From Sessilibacter corallicola (GTDB taxonomy: Bacteria > Pseudomonadota > Gammaproteobacteria > Pseudomonadales > Cellvibrionaceae): a stretch of 64,000 nucleotides of DNA. The translations under genes were made by a program, and so were the position numbers. Under the pieces are notes generated by a model that was not told the DNA's origin, searched no databases, and worked only from the letters and a program-made list of their open reading frames with translations. The stretch is from assembly GCF_021290925.1 (NCBI RefSeq), contig NZ_JAJSLX010000002.1, positions 523,001 to 587,000 of the forward strand, given 5' to 3'. Positions 1 through 8,817 of the stretch are shown one piece after another (position 1 is the first letter of the stretch; each line of letters opens with the position of its first letter).

Positions 1-3000
1 TTCGATAATTTCCGGTTTCAATTTAAATGAACTGTTGACAGAAGATAGAGCACTTAAAAATTTACGTCGAGTGATTCGAATACCGTCTTTAATCTTAAAT
101 TTCATATCTGAAATTACGCGGTTAGATTTTAAATCTACCGGCAGATTGAAATCCAATACCCCAAGTAGTTCGACTTTATCGCCATCTGCGGTTAACTGCT
201 GAGCGACCTCAAATGCGATGGCGGCACCAAAAGATAGTCCCATCAATCGGTACGGACCCGACGGTTGGGTTTCTTTTATTTTTGCCAAATACGCTGATGC
301 CATTTCATACACATTCAGCAATCTGTCTTCCTTAATGGCTTCTTCTTCCATGTTTAAATAAATTGCATAAACCGGTGCAATATCTTTAAAGGCTTTAGCG
401 AGTTCGGCGTAGAGCTCTATGCCACACAAGCAGAAGATCGGTGTGTTTTCCGTTTCTTTTTGCAGGCAAAGCACGCGATCTTTTCGGTTGTCGGCGGATT
501 CGGTTGCCGTTGTTACTGAGGTACTGTATTCCTGTAGCCGAGTACTGATAAGTTCCGATTGCTTTAATATGGTTGTGTGTTCGTAAATATCTCCCAAGCT
601 TAATTCTATGTGCCACAGTTTTAACATGGTCGAATGCATCGTGGTGGTGAGCATAGAATTACCGCCCACGGCGTAAAAACTGTCGTTAATACCGAAATCG
701 TTGTGCCCCAAAACGGATTCCCAAATTGAAGCGATTTGTTGTTCGAGATCATTTCTTGGTTCAATGCGTTTTGTCGATGAAACTGTGAATAGCTTTCTTA
801 GTGCTGAGTAGTCAACATTGTTATTGTCGTCACACGGAATTTCGTCGACAACCAGCATTGAAGCATACACGTGGCTTGAGTGAATGATTGGTTCGATCTT
901 TTCAATCGAGTTGGTATCACTTTCGGATTGTTCTCGACTTTTTTCGATGCACAGTATTTTGTGTAAGGTGTCTATGCCTTGAGATTTGCTGGTTTGAAAA
1001 TTGATAGAGTTCGAATTGATGCCCACTGAAATATTCGTGGGCGCTCTCGACAAAATACCCTCTAGGCTCGTTAGTGCTGCTCGCTTCGTTAATACTTCCA
1101 GTCCTTGTTTTTTGATGATGTCGACAGGTAAGTCTTGACTGAGGCCAACGCCTTTCCAGGCACTCCAGGCAATGGTATAAACCGGTCTACCGCTGTCTTG
1201 CTGCGTTTTCGCCAGTTGTTCAACGTACGCGTTTGCCGCACTGTAAGCTGGAGAGCCGAGTTTGTGGTTAGACGCCATCACTGATGAAAAATATACAACC
1301 AATGTGTTTGGTTGGACTGCCACCAGTTGATTGATGGCTTTTGCGCCTTCAACCTTAGTTCTCCAGACAGATTCTAAATGACTGTTTTTTATGTATTGAC
1401 TGTCGTCGTCGGCGATGACACCGGCTAAATGAAATACCGCGCTAAATTGGGTATTTATTTCTGATTGATAATTTTGTATTTCTGTATTGAGATCAGCAGC
1501 ATTATTAATTTTGTGGTTCTTATAGATAACATTTCCGTCTTTTTTCAAAGATTGTAATCTTTCATATTGTGTTCTGTTTTCTATAATAAAGTGCTGCTCG
1601 TCTTTAGAGCCTAAAACTACCAAATTGATGTTCCGTTTCTGAAGCCACTGACAGACTTCAAAACCTATACCACCCAGGCCACCTGTCACTAATACCCAGC
1701 TGTTGGCTTGTAACTGATCAATGCGTGCAGAGGGTGAATCAAACACAACGTTTTCCAATCGCTTTGTTTCTCTGACGATTGTGTTATTGGCCGCATTAAT
1801 TGTTTGGACATTTTGATTGCTGTTGTCTGAGTAGGGTTGGTCGAATCGATATCGAACCTCTTGAATAGGAGATTTTCGAGTAATTTCTGTTTTTAGTTTC
1901 TCAGAGAAATCAACCAATTTATTTTCAAGAGAGAAATCAAAATACACAGCTTTTGTCGTTGGTGGTGACAGAGTGTCGCTACGATTTTCAGCGGTTAAGT
2001 TACGGCTGATGTAATCGTAAACCAGTGTTCGGTAGTACACCGAAATCGACCAAAACAAAGCGCTGTCAATTAAGGTATTGCTGCCCACCAGAGTGTAGCC
2101 AATCACGTTTGAAATGATTTTTCCGTCTGCAATCAAGGTTGCAATCAGAGGATTACAATCAATTATAATTGTTTCAAACGAGAGTGCTTGTTTGTCATTA
2201 AATGAGAACAGCCGGAAATCAACGATTGAAAATGGTGTTTCATCCATGTAACCGTAAAGACCGTTGCGAAGATCAAGGTAGTATTCGCTGTGAGATTTTT
2301 CAGGGTCTTCTTCTTCAATGTAGAAAATTTGTTCTGCAGGAATCGATTGCGGCCATGTTGCGCTGTCTTGCAAACGTTTGTCGGCAATAATCAGAATGGT
2401 TTTAGCGGAGGCGGATTCTATGGTTAGGAAGCGGCAAATTTCCGGTGTTAAATCAGACACTAAAATTAATAGATTATCGGCTGATTGATAGTAATCAGCG
2501 CAACCGTAATCCAACGTCCAGTCGTAGCGAGCAAACCAGTTTTTTACGGTTCGCTCTGAACCTGTTAGTAGATCGATTTTTTTACAAATTTCCTGGTAAT
2601 TACCCGCTTCTACTCGTTTGACCAGTTGTGAACGTTGAATTTTCTGAATGCTGGTTTTGGGGATGTTCTTTGGAATTTCTGGGATTAAATAATCGGGCGT
2701 TAATTGGTGCGAAGAAGAAATCGCATCGTTAACGGTTTTTAACAGTTGAGTCAATTCTTGATCGTTAAGATCTTCTTTTTCCGGGCAGAAGAAAACGACT
2801 AAGTTTTCGCTACTGCCGTCAGTTCCTTTCGTTTGGATGGCGGCACTGTAACCCGTTAATACGCCAGGAAGAGCGTCGACAATTTCTTCGAAATCCAGCG
2901 GGCTAAAATTTTTGCCGTTGATGATAAGTGTATCTTTGGTTCGTCCAGACAGATAGAGTTCACCCTCGTAGATAAAGCCTTTATCACCGGTGTTGAACCA

Positions 3001-4905
3001 TCCGTCTGAAGAAATTAATGCATTATTGGCTTCATCGTTATTGAGATAACCGTTAGACAGTGACGAGCCTTTCACTTGTAATTGGCCGACGCTCAACTCG
3101 GATAACACATTGAATTCGGAATCTACAATACGCATTGACATGCCGGGAATGACTGGCCCCAAGCTTGTAAACGAGACACTATTTTGGGTGCCTTTTTTGA
3201 CAATTTTTAAGGTGTGATTAGCCAGTGAATCGCGGTCAATCGGTAACTGTTTTTTAAACTCGCCTTCTGGTGGGCGGCTGTAATTAATTCCCGAACCTAA
3301 TTCAGCCATGCCAAAGGCAGGCACAATGCAGTTTGTTCTTAAATTGTAGGGCTTGAGTACCGCGGTTAAATCCCGAGCGGTTGACTCGGCAATGGGTTCG
3401 GCGGCATTTAAAAATGTATTTACACAGGATAAATCCCAGTCGTATTCCTCTGTGGATTTTTTAATAGTGTTGATAATGCTTTTATAAGCGGTGTCTGTAG
3501 CCCATGTGTGGGTGACTCGATGCTGATTGATTAGGTCCAACCAATTGATAGGATTAGCGAGCACCAAATCTGTTGGAGCGTAAATACTTTTGCAACCTAA
3601 AACCAAACAGCGTATGTGCCAGTCAGATATACTGCCGATGTGATCGAACGGCAACCAGTTTAATGTGACGTCATTCGGGCTATTTTCCCATAATTCAATG
3701 GTGCCCTTACTGCGGGCGAGAATATTACTGTGCGTGAGAGCCACACACTTGGGAACGCCAGTACTTCCTGAGGTTAAATTTAAAAATGCAATATCTTCCG
3801 CGTTGCATTTTGTAAAAGAAAGTAGGGTAGGAATTTCTTCTGATGGTGCATTTAACAGGTAATTTACGTCTAGAAAATCACTGCGGGCGAAGTCACTGTC
3901 GCAGTTATTTTTAAGAAAATCACCGGTACTCTCGTCAACAATGATTTGGGCGTTGTTTAAATGTTTCCAAACACCGTCAATTTTCTCAAAGTCTTTTTCT
4001 GTTGGTTGAGCAGAAACCCAAGTAGTAGTAATTACTGGAATACAGTGAGCAAATAAACAACCCCAAAAAGTCACAAGGGTATTTTTTAAATCTTTTACAT
4101 GAATAATAACGTAAGGGTTTTTATTGGTTTTATTGATGATTAAATTCTGGGCCAGTTTTTTTGCGGCTTGGTGTAAGTCTTTACAATTTATAGTTTCAGT
4201 GGCTTCTGAGTCGCTGGATAAAAAAACCAATTCTGGCGATTCTTGTTGTCCGGCTCTGATTTCCAGAAGTTCAATCAAGTTGTGTGGCGGTAAGCTCTCT
4301 GTTTCGCTGTCGTTGTTGTGAACTTCAGAGGTTTTAATCGCATTCTCTGGAACCGTATTGTTGTTCTGAATGTTATTGCTGGAATTGTCTGAGAATAAAG
4401 GAAGTTCGTTACCAGTTGCTTGGTGCAATTTACATTTTGATATTGACGATTCGATTTCTGGTAATGGGATATTTTTAACAATGAGTTCGTCAACATGGAT
4501 ATTGTTAATATTGATTGACCGTTCACCTAAAAAGATATGAGGGATGTTGTCTGAATGATCATAATCCGTTTGCTGTTTTATATCAGAAATGACTCGATTT
4601 TTACTCTCTAGAGAACATTTTTGAGATGACCGATAGAATTCAATCAGTTTCGCTTCATCAATTAACCCTTCGCAATCCAGTGGCAAATTAGATACTTGAA
4701 TAACGTCATCGGCGTTAGATGTCAGTTTTTCAAGGGCGTCTTCGAACAGTACTTGGTTGGATACAACAAATCGAACCGTCTTGAGTGAGTTGTTAATAGA
4801 TATTTCAAGGTCGAAAAGTTGAACGAGTGTATTTTGTAAATCTCTAGAAATAGAGTCTGAGACATTGGTGTTAGAGACGCGCAAACTTGTACCTTCGAAT
4901 TCCAT
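1..4905 (-). CDS. Modular synthetase: adenylation, ketoreductase, carrier and thioesterase domains (3' end outside window)
   Basis: An open frame of 1635 codons runs from ATG at 4905 to the window edge without a stop, so the C-terminus is missing. Residues 1-220 match nothing I recognise and are Asn/Ser-rich near 180-210. An AMP-binding (acyl or aminoacyl adenylation) domain covers about 220-800: its P-loop-like motif LTSGSTGVPK lies at 377-386, and a GRTKDTLIINGKNFSP core and an A10-like PKTSIQKIQR stretch follow. A ketoreductase of the SDR type follows: a structural half at about 830-1060, then the NADPH-binding TGGLGGIG at 1074-1081 and the catalytic Tyr1221 in SPAYSAANAY. A carrier domain has GGNSM with phosphopantetheine Ser1417. 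A type I thioesterase starts near 1500, with GLSFG and nucleophile Ser1558. The likely role is activation of a starter or alpha-keto acid, reduction of its keto group while tethered, and release by the thioesterase. The substrate is unknown. The gene appears monocistronic at its 5' end, and the start has only a weak Shine-Dalgarno. Confidence 0.88.
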   Translation of the reverse strand, partial: MEFEGTSLRVSNTNVSDSISRDLQNTLVQLFDLEISINNSLKTVRFVVSNQVLFEDALEKLTSNADDVIQVSNLPLDCEGLIDEAKLIEFYRSSQKCSLESKNRVISDIKQQTDYDHSDNIPHIFLGERSININNIHVDELIVKNIPLPEIESSISKCKLHQATGNELPLFSDNSSNNIQNNNTVPENAIKTSEVHNNDSETESLPPHNLIELLEIRAGQQESPELVFLSSDSEATETINCKDLHQAAKKLAQNLIINKTNKNPYVIIHVKDLKNTLVTFWGCLFAHCIPVITTTWVSAQPTEKDFEKIDGVWKHLNNAQIIVDESTGDFLKNNCDSDFARSDFLDVNYLLNAPSEEIPTLLSFTKCNAEDIAFLNLTSGSTGVPKCVALTHSNILARSKGTIELWENSPNDVTLNWLPFDHIGSISDWHIRCLVLGCKSIYAPTDLVLANPINWLDLINQHRVTHTWATDTAYKSIINTIKKSTEEYDWDLSCVNTFLNAAEPIAESTARDLTAVLKPYNLRTNCIVPAFGMAELGSGINYSRPPEGEFKKQLPIDRDSLANHTLKIVKKGTQNSVSFTSLGPVIPGMSMRIVDSEFNVLSELSVGQLQVKGSSLSNGYLNNDEANNALISSDGWFNTGDKGFIYEGELYLSGRTKDTLIINGKNFSPLDFEEIVDALPGVLTGYSAAIQTKGTDGSSENLVVFFCPEKEDLNDQELTQLLKTVNDAISSSHQLTPDYLIPEIPKNIPKTSIQKIQRSQLVKRVEAGNYQEICKKIDLLTGSERTVKNWFARYDWTLDYGCADYYQSADNLLILVSDLTPEICRFLTIESASAKTILIIADKRLQDSATWPQSIPAEQIFYIEEEDPEKSHSEYYLDLRNGLYGYMDETPFSIVDFRLFSFNDKQALSFETIIIDCNPLIATLIADGKIISNVIGYTLVGSNTLIDSALFWSISVYYRTLVYDYISRNLTAENRSDTLSPPTTKAVYFDFSLENKLVDFSEKLKTEITRKSPIQEVRYRFDQPYSDNSNQNVQTINAANNTIVRETKRLENVVFDSPSARIDQLQANSWVLVTGGLGGIGFEVCQWLQKRNINLVVLGSKDEQHFIIENRTQYERLQSLKKDGNVIYKNHKINNAADLNTEIQNYQSEINTQFSAVFHLAGVIADDDSQYIKNSHLESVWRTKVEGAKAINQLVAVQPNTLVVYFSSVMASNHKLGSPAYSAANAYVEQLAKTQQDSGRPVYTIAWSAWKGVGLSQDLPVDIIKKQGLEVLTKRAALTSLEGILSRAPTNISVGINSNSINFQTSKSQGIDTLHKILCIEKSREQSESDTNSIEKIEPIIHSSHVYASMLVVDEIPCDDNNNVDYSALRKLFTVSSTKRIEPRNDLEQQIASIWESVLGHNDFGINDSFYAVGGNSMLTTTMHSTMLKLWHIELSLGDIYEHTTILKQSELISTRLQEYSTSVTTATESADNRKDRVLCLQKETENTPIFCLCGIELYAELAKAFKDIAPVYAIYLNMEEEAIKEDRLLNVYEMASAYLAKIKETQPSGPYRLMGLSFGAAIAFEVAQQLTADGDKVELLGVLDFNLPVDLKSNRVISDMKFKIKDGIRITRRKFLSALSSVNSSFKLKPEIIE

Positions 4906-5664
4906 TTTTATATCCCGTTATTTTGCTTCCAGTGTGAATGTCAAAATTTGTGCTCAAGCGTAAGCTCATTGCCACGGAGGTATCACTTGAGATACATCGA
5001 AGTTCTAATATCGAAAAAATCGGCACAATCAAATTCTTTACACTGAGATTTGAATAAACCTAGTGATTACTACGTGAGTTTTTGATTATTAAGTTTTTGT
5101 TCCGTTAAAACTTGCAGGAATAGAAGATCGTTCTAATATATGACGAATCTTTTTTAATTAATATCTACGAAGAAGTCCAACTTTTTTATTTATTTTAATT
5201 AATGTTTATAAATTTGTTATAACTTATTTTGATCCCTTTTGGATAGCTTATTTTTAAATTATTTTTTTGTATAAGCATACCTGTGAGTAGAAATTTTAAT
5301 TAATAGGTAAATCGTATAAAAAAATAAGTTGCGTATTGTTTTTTTGGCATAAAGCTGGAATTTAACTGTGTAAAATAATTTTGGTATTTTTATTCTACAT
5401 TTTAATTGTTGTTTCTATATATAAGTTAAATTAAATAGTTAAGAACCTTTGATGACAAATTACTCATTTGTAAAAAGTCTACTCTTTTAGAATCTAATAA
5501 GTGTTTTCTGTAATTCCATTTTGAATGTGTAGTTACAAAATCATAATTTACAAATACGAATGTAGATAAGCCAATAGAGATGAATAAGAAAATATGAATA
5601 GCGAACGATAGAGAAGTAAAGCGCAGAGAAAATCGTAAAAAGGTAAAAGCTTGAAGCAGATAAA
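4906..5664. other. AT-rich gene-free region upstream of the modular synthetase
   Basis: About 760 bases, very AT-rich, with no plausible coding frame. It presumably carries the promoter of the minus-strand synthetase. Many poly-A/T stretches make individual -10/-35 calls unreliable, so none is offered. Confidence 0.6.
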
Positions 5665-5724
5665 AGAGGTGAGTAAAGAGGTGAGTAAAGAGATCAGTAA
5701 AGAGGTAAGTAAAAAGATGGGTAA
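5665..5724. repeat. 12-bp tandem repeat, five copies
   Basis: The unit agaggtgagtaa occurs twice exactly (5665-5676, 5677-5688). Three variants follow: agagatcagtaa, agaggtaagtaa and aaagatgggtaa. The array is intergenic, just past the terminator of the endonuclease gene, and does not form part of a convincing ORF. Confidence 0.85.
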
Positions 5725-5770
5725 AAGAAGAGAATTACTTATTCTTATATAACGTTACAAAGAAATAAAA

Positions 5771-5792
5771 AAAGCAGCCCGTGGGCTGCTTT
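5771..5792 (-). terminator. Intrinsic terminator of the endonuclease gene
   Basis: A perfect 10-bp stem (aaagcagccc / gggctgcttt) with a 2-base centre sits 28 bases past the stop at 5820. On the minus strand it runs into a T-rich tract. Confidence 0.85.
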
Positions 5793-5819
5793 AATGGTGT
5801 AGCTGTATGTTGTTGGCTA

Positions 5820-7448
5820 TTAGTTGCCCCAAATTTGCGAAACAAACTCTGGGTGATCAACGAATGGGTTTCTGTTGCCTTGGTGTGAGAAAGACGCTTC
5901 GTTGCGATCAATTTCTTTCTGGCTAACCGGATCTTGCTGGTGCCAGTCGACCAACATATTAACCACCCAGTTTTCGAACGGCTGGTTGCTAGAGCCATTT
6001 AATACCGCGTTACTGGATGAAGAATTATTTTCCCAGCCAGCAATTCGATCTTCATAACGAGTAGCCATGTAGAAGTAAGCGCGGGCTAAATCCCCTTTAA
6101 ATTCGTCGATAGGTTCGAACACTGTTCCGGTATAACCGAGACCACTGCGAGCACTACCTAAACGAGAACCGTTGGTTGAGGTAAATGTAGCAGAACCAAC
6201 TTCACCGTATGGGAAGCTGCTGCGACGACCGTTAACTTGTCCGTCAGTTGCGAAAATATGGTGAATGTCTGAGTTCATTGGCTCTATATCGCCGCCGAAC
6301 CAACTGCGTGGGAAAGAGTGCTCACGGTTGTAACAACTGCCTTCGCCACGGAAGGTACCGCACTGATCAGAACCTGGTGTGTAGTTGTAGGCGTCTTGGC
6401 TGGTTGGGCGCTCTGAGTAAATATCGAGAATGGATGAATCATTTTCGTAGAAACGATCCAGCTCGTTGCTCAAGTAGAACGTCCAAACGGCGCTGTAGCC
6501 TTGTACTGAATGATTGCGAATAATACGGTGTAATTCTGATTTCAACGCAAATCCAGTTAAACCTGCGGCACTGGCGTAATAGCCAGTTGGTTCACCGCCA
6601 CCACCTGTGTTTCCGCCGCCGGTATTACCTGATACTGGTAAGCTGAATGTGGTGCTTTCGCTAGAACCAAACTGACCGCCGCTGGCGACTTGGGTGCCTT
6701 CGGCGGTAACAGCGTAATTGCCGTTGCCGAAGCTACAACAAATACCATCTCCGAAAGAATCATTAATAGTGAAGGTGTATGAGCCGTCAGCTAAACACAA
6801 TTCTTCACTGATTTGGGTGTTGTTTGGATAACCGCTGCCAGAAGCCACAGATTGAGACGCGCTGTTTCTCAACGTCCAGCTGGTTTCAGAGCCGAAGTTA
6901 TCAGTCAAAATAGAAACGGTTACTGGATTGGTGCTGCAACCAGAACCCGATGAAGAACCGCCTGCGGCAGGTGCAAAATTGTCTACATAGACAAGTTCAG
7001 AACCGTCGAAGCCAGAGACATCGTAAAAACGCAAACCAACAGAAATGGTTTCGTTGGCAGATGCGGTGTAAGTGAAGTTAATTTGTTGCCACTGGTTAAC
7101 CAGCGCTGGGTTTGAATAGACGCGGAAACCGTCGGCAATTAAACGTGCGCGAACTCCACCTTCGGTGTGATAAACGTAAGCGCTGAATTCATAAGTTTGA
7201 TTGGCAACAACGTCAACAGATTGTAAGAAATCTGTATTAGATTGGCTGGCGGTGTTTACTACGACCGCTGCAGAACTGTTACCTTGTTGAGCAAAATTTG
7301 ATTGGCTAACTGAAATTCCAGAGTCAATGGTTGTCCAGTTAACAGGTGTGTTACCGCTAAAAGTTTCGAAGCTAGCATTTTCAATTTCAGCCGCGGCCAT
7401 TTGGGACAATCCCAAAAGTACGAGCCCAAAGATACCTTTACGATTCAT
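5820..7448 (-). CDS. Secreted multidomain endonuclease I family nuclease
   Basis: The 542-residue protein begins with a signal peptide (residues 1-20, cleavage after AAA). Residues about 21-160 form a jelly-roll, carbohydrate-binding-like module (IENASFE... WQQINFTYTA... VYVDNFAP). A Cys-containing beta domain spans about 171-272 (Cys171, Cys218, and CysCys237-238 in DSFGDGICC), of a kind seen in exported enzymes of marine bacteria. A Gly/Ser linker leads to the nuclease domain at about 288-542. That domain has the endonuclease I signature: NREHSFPRSWFGG at 374-386, then DIHHIFATDGQVNGRRSS at 394-411, where His and Asn/Arg residues bind the metal and substrate. It probably degrades extracellular DNA or RNA for phosphate, nitrogen and nucleosides. 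ATG at 7448 has a GGAGTAA Shine-Dalgarno just upstream. Family assignment is firm; the functions of the accessory domains are inferred. Confidence 0.9.
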   Translation of the reverse strand: MNRKGIFGLVLLGLSQMAAAEIENASFETFSGNTPVNWTTIDSGISVSQSNFAQQGNSSAAVVVNTASQSNTDFLQSVDVVANQTYEFSAYVYHTEGGVRARLIADGFRVYSNPALVNQWQQINFTYTASANETISVGLRFYDVSGFDGSELVYVDNFAPAAGGSSSGSGCSTNPVTVSILTDNFGSETSWTLRNSASQSVASGSGYPNNTQISEELCLADGSYTFTINDSFGDGICCSFGNGNYAVTAEGTQVASGGQFGSSESTTFSLPVSGNTGGGNTGGGGEPTGYYASAAGLTGFALKSELHRIIRNHSVQGYSAVWTFYLSNELDRFYENDSSILDIYSERPTSQDAYNYTPGSDQCGTFRGEGSCYNREHSFPRSWFGGDIEPMNSDIHHIFATDGQVNGRRSSFPYGEVGSATFTSTNGSRLGSARSGLGYTGTVFEPIDEFKGDLARAYFYMATRYEDRIAGWENNSSSSNAVLNGSSNQPFENWVVNMLVDWHQQDPVSQKEIDRNEASFSHQGNRNPFVDHPEFVSQIWGN

Positions 7449-7810
7449 GATTACTCCTTCAAGGTGGATTTTGGCGCGACTCTAACCCAATTTCATCGAT
7501 ATTTTTATGACTACTTTCATCTAAATTGAAGAATTCTGACTTATGTGACAGAAAAGTCGTAAACGAATATTCTGGAATCACTTATTTGTCGCTGACAGAT
7601 AAGTGAAATTTATGTTAATGACTCATCACTTGAAAATTTTTTTCCCGAAATCGATCAAATAAACGGCTTAACAAAGTATTACTTTTTGTTATTTGTCATC
7701 TGGTAGTAATATCAAAACACTTAAAATTTTGCTTGGGTTAAAATAGTAGGCTGCATTGAATAAATTAGTGTTTGAGTGCTTCAAACACATTCGAAAAACC
7801 AGAGGGAAGT
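7449..7810. other. Divergent promoter region between nuclease and ParA-like genes
   Basis: About 360 bases of AT-rich intergenic DNA that must hold the promoters of both divergent genes. No clear operator or hairpin was seen. Confidence 0.5.
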
Positions 7811-8497
7811 ATGGCTAGGATTCATTTTATCAGTGGTGAAAAAGGCGGTGTTGGTAAATCGTTTACAGCGCGTATATTGGCGCAGTACTTAATTGATTCG
7901 GAACTACCATTTGTAGGTTTTGATTCAGACCAGTCTCACAGTACGTTCAGTCGATTTTATTCGGATTTTAATTCCCTAATTGATGTTGATGATTTCGAAA
8001 GTTTGGACAAAATTTTAGAAGTCGCTGAGAACAAACCTCGCAGTGAAATTGTGGTTGATTTGGCGGCTCAAACTGCGCGTAAGTTAGATGAATGGATTGA
8101 GCAAAGCGATTTATTTGAAATCTTAAACGCCATTGATTCCACTGCGTATCTTTGGCACGTGATGGACGATGGCGCTGATTCCGCTCGATTATTAGAAGCA
8201 ACCTTAGATAAGTTTTCGGATTCACCCGTTCAATTGGTTGTGGTAAAAAATATGGGGCGTGGCAATAATTTTGAACTATTTGATAAGTCGTCTATTTTCG
8301 AAAAAGCCCAAGAGAACAAAGCAATCTTTTTGACTTTGCCTAAACTGCAATCGGCGTTGGCTCAAAAAATTGATTTCTATAATTTCAGTTTTTGGGCGGC
8401 TGCGAACAATGCAAAAGCAATGTCTACCGCTGAACGACAACGTGTGAAAGTATGGAAAAATAATTGCTACGACAAATTTAAGCGCTTTTTAGCCTAA
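7811..8497 (+). CDS. Orphan ParA/MinD-type P-loop ATPase
   Basis: The protein has a deviant Walker A motif, KGGVGKS, at residues 11-17 (GEKGGVGKSFTARILAQYL). A strand ending FDSDQSHSTFSRF carries the Asp of the family, and VVDLAAQT is the Walker B region. This groups it with ParA/MinD/VirC1-like ATPases. At 228 residues it is short for a ParA and has no N-terminal DNA-binding extension. No parB, minE, cellulose or pilus gene adjoins it, so its cargo is unknown. A TTG at 7772 would add 13 residues. I chose ATG 7811 because GAGG lies five bases upstream and the P-loop strand begins directly after it. Genes on both sides face other ways, so it is monocistronic. Confidence 0.8.
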   Translation: MARIHFISGEKGGVGKSFTARILAQYLIDSELPFVGFDSDQSHSTFSRFYSDFNSLIDVDDFESLDKILEVAENKPRSEIVVDLAAQTARKLDEWIEQSDLFEILNAIDSTAYLWHVMDDGADSARLLEATLDKFSDSPVQLVVVKNMGRGNNFELFDKSSIFEKAQENKAIFLTLPKLQSALAQKIDFYNFSFWAAANNAKAMSTAERQRVKVWKNNCYDKFKRFLA

Positions 8498-8502
8498 AAA
8501 TT

Positions 8503-8803
8503 ACCAGCTCCAACCGATACTAGGGCCTGTTCACACTAATTTAATCACACCTGCTGGAGCGTATTTTTTTCGTATTTTAGGCGCAGTGAGTGTGATTTGG
8601 TTGTTCCAAATGAACGAGCTGCAACACGAAATACGGAAAAAATACGCCGAGCCCCTAGGGTCGACCCTAAAACACGCCATTCGTTGTTGTTCGTCGCTTA
8701 TTTAGCGCGCTAAACTGCACTCCTCACGCCTAGACTGACGCGTTTTAGAGGCGACAGGTGCGGTTAAATTAGTGTGAACAGGCCCTAGCGTGTTGGAGTT
8801 GGT
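8503..8803. terminator. Probable bidirectional terminator stem split by the MITE
   Basis: TACCAGCTCCAAC at about 8502-8514 can pair with GTTGGAGTTGGTA at about 8791-8804 (one G-T pair). The element at 8520-8788 lies between these arms. Without it, a 13-bp stem with a short loop would sit exactly between two convergent genes, as expected of a bidirectional terminator. Confidence 0.5.
8520..8788. mobile_element. MITE-like non-autonomous element with long terminal inverted repeats
   Basis: The ends form a 25-bp perfect inverted repeat reading CTAGGGCCTGTTCACACTAA inward, and the match continues, with two mismatches, to about 34 bp. The element is about 269 bp and has no ORF. It holds a second inverted pair inside (gcgtatttttttcgtattt near 8560-8577 against aaatacggaaaaaatacgc near 8628-8646). 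TA flanks both ends, which fits a TA target duplication as used by IS630-type and some IS5-family transposases. No transposase is present in the window, so the mobilising family is not settled. Confidence 0.75.
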
Positions 8804-8817
8804 AGCAAGATCTCCAG

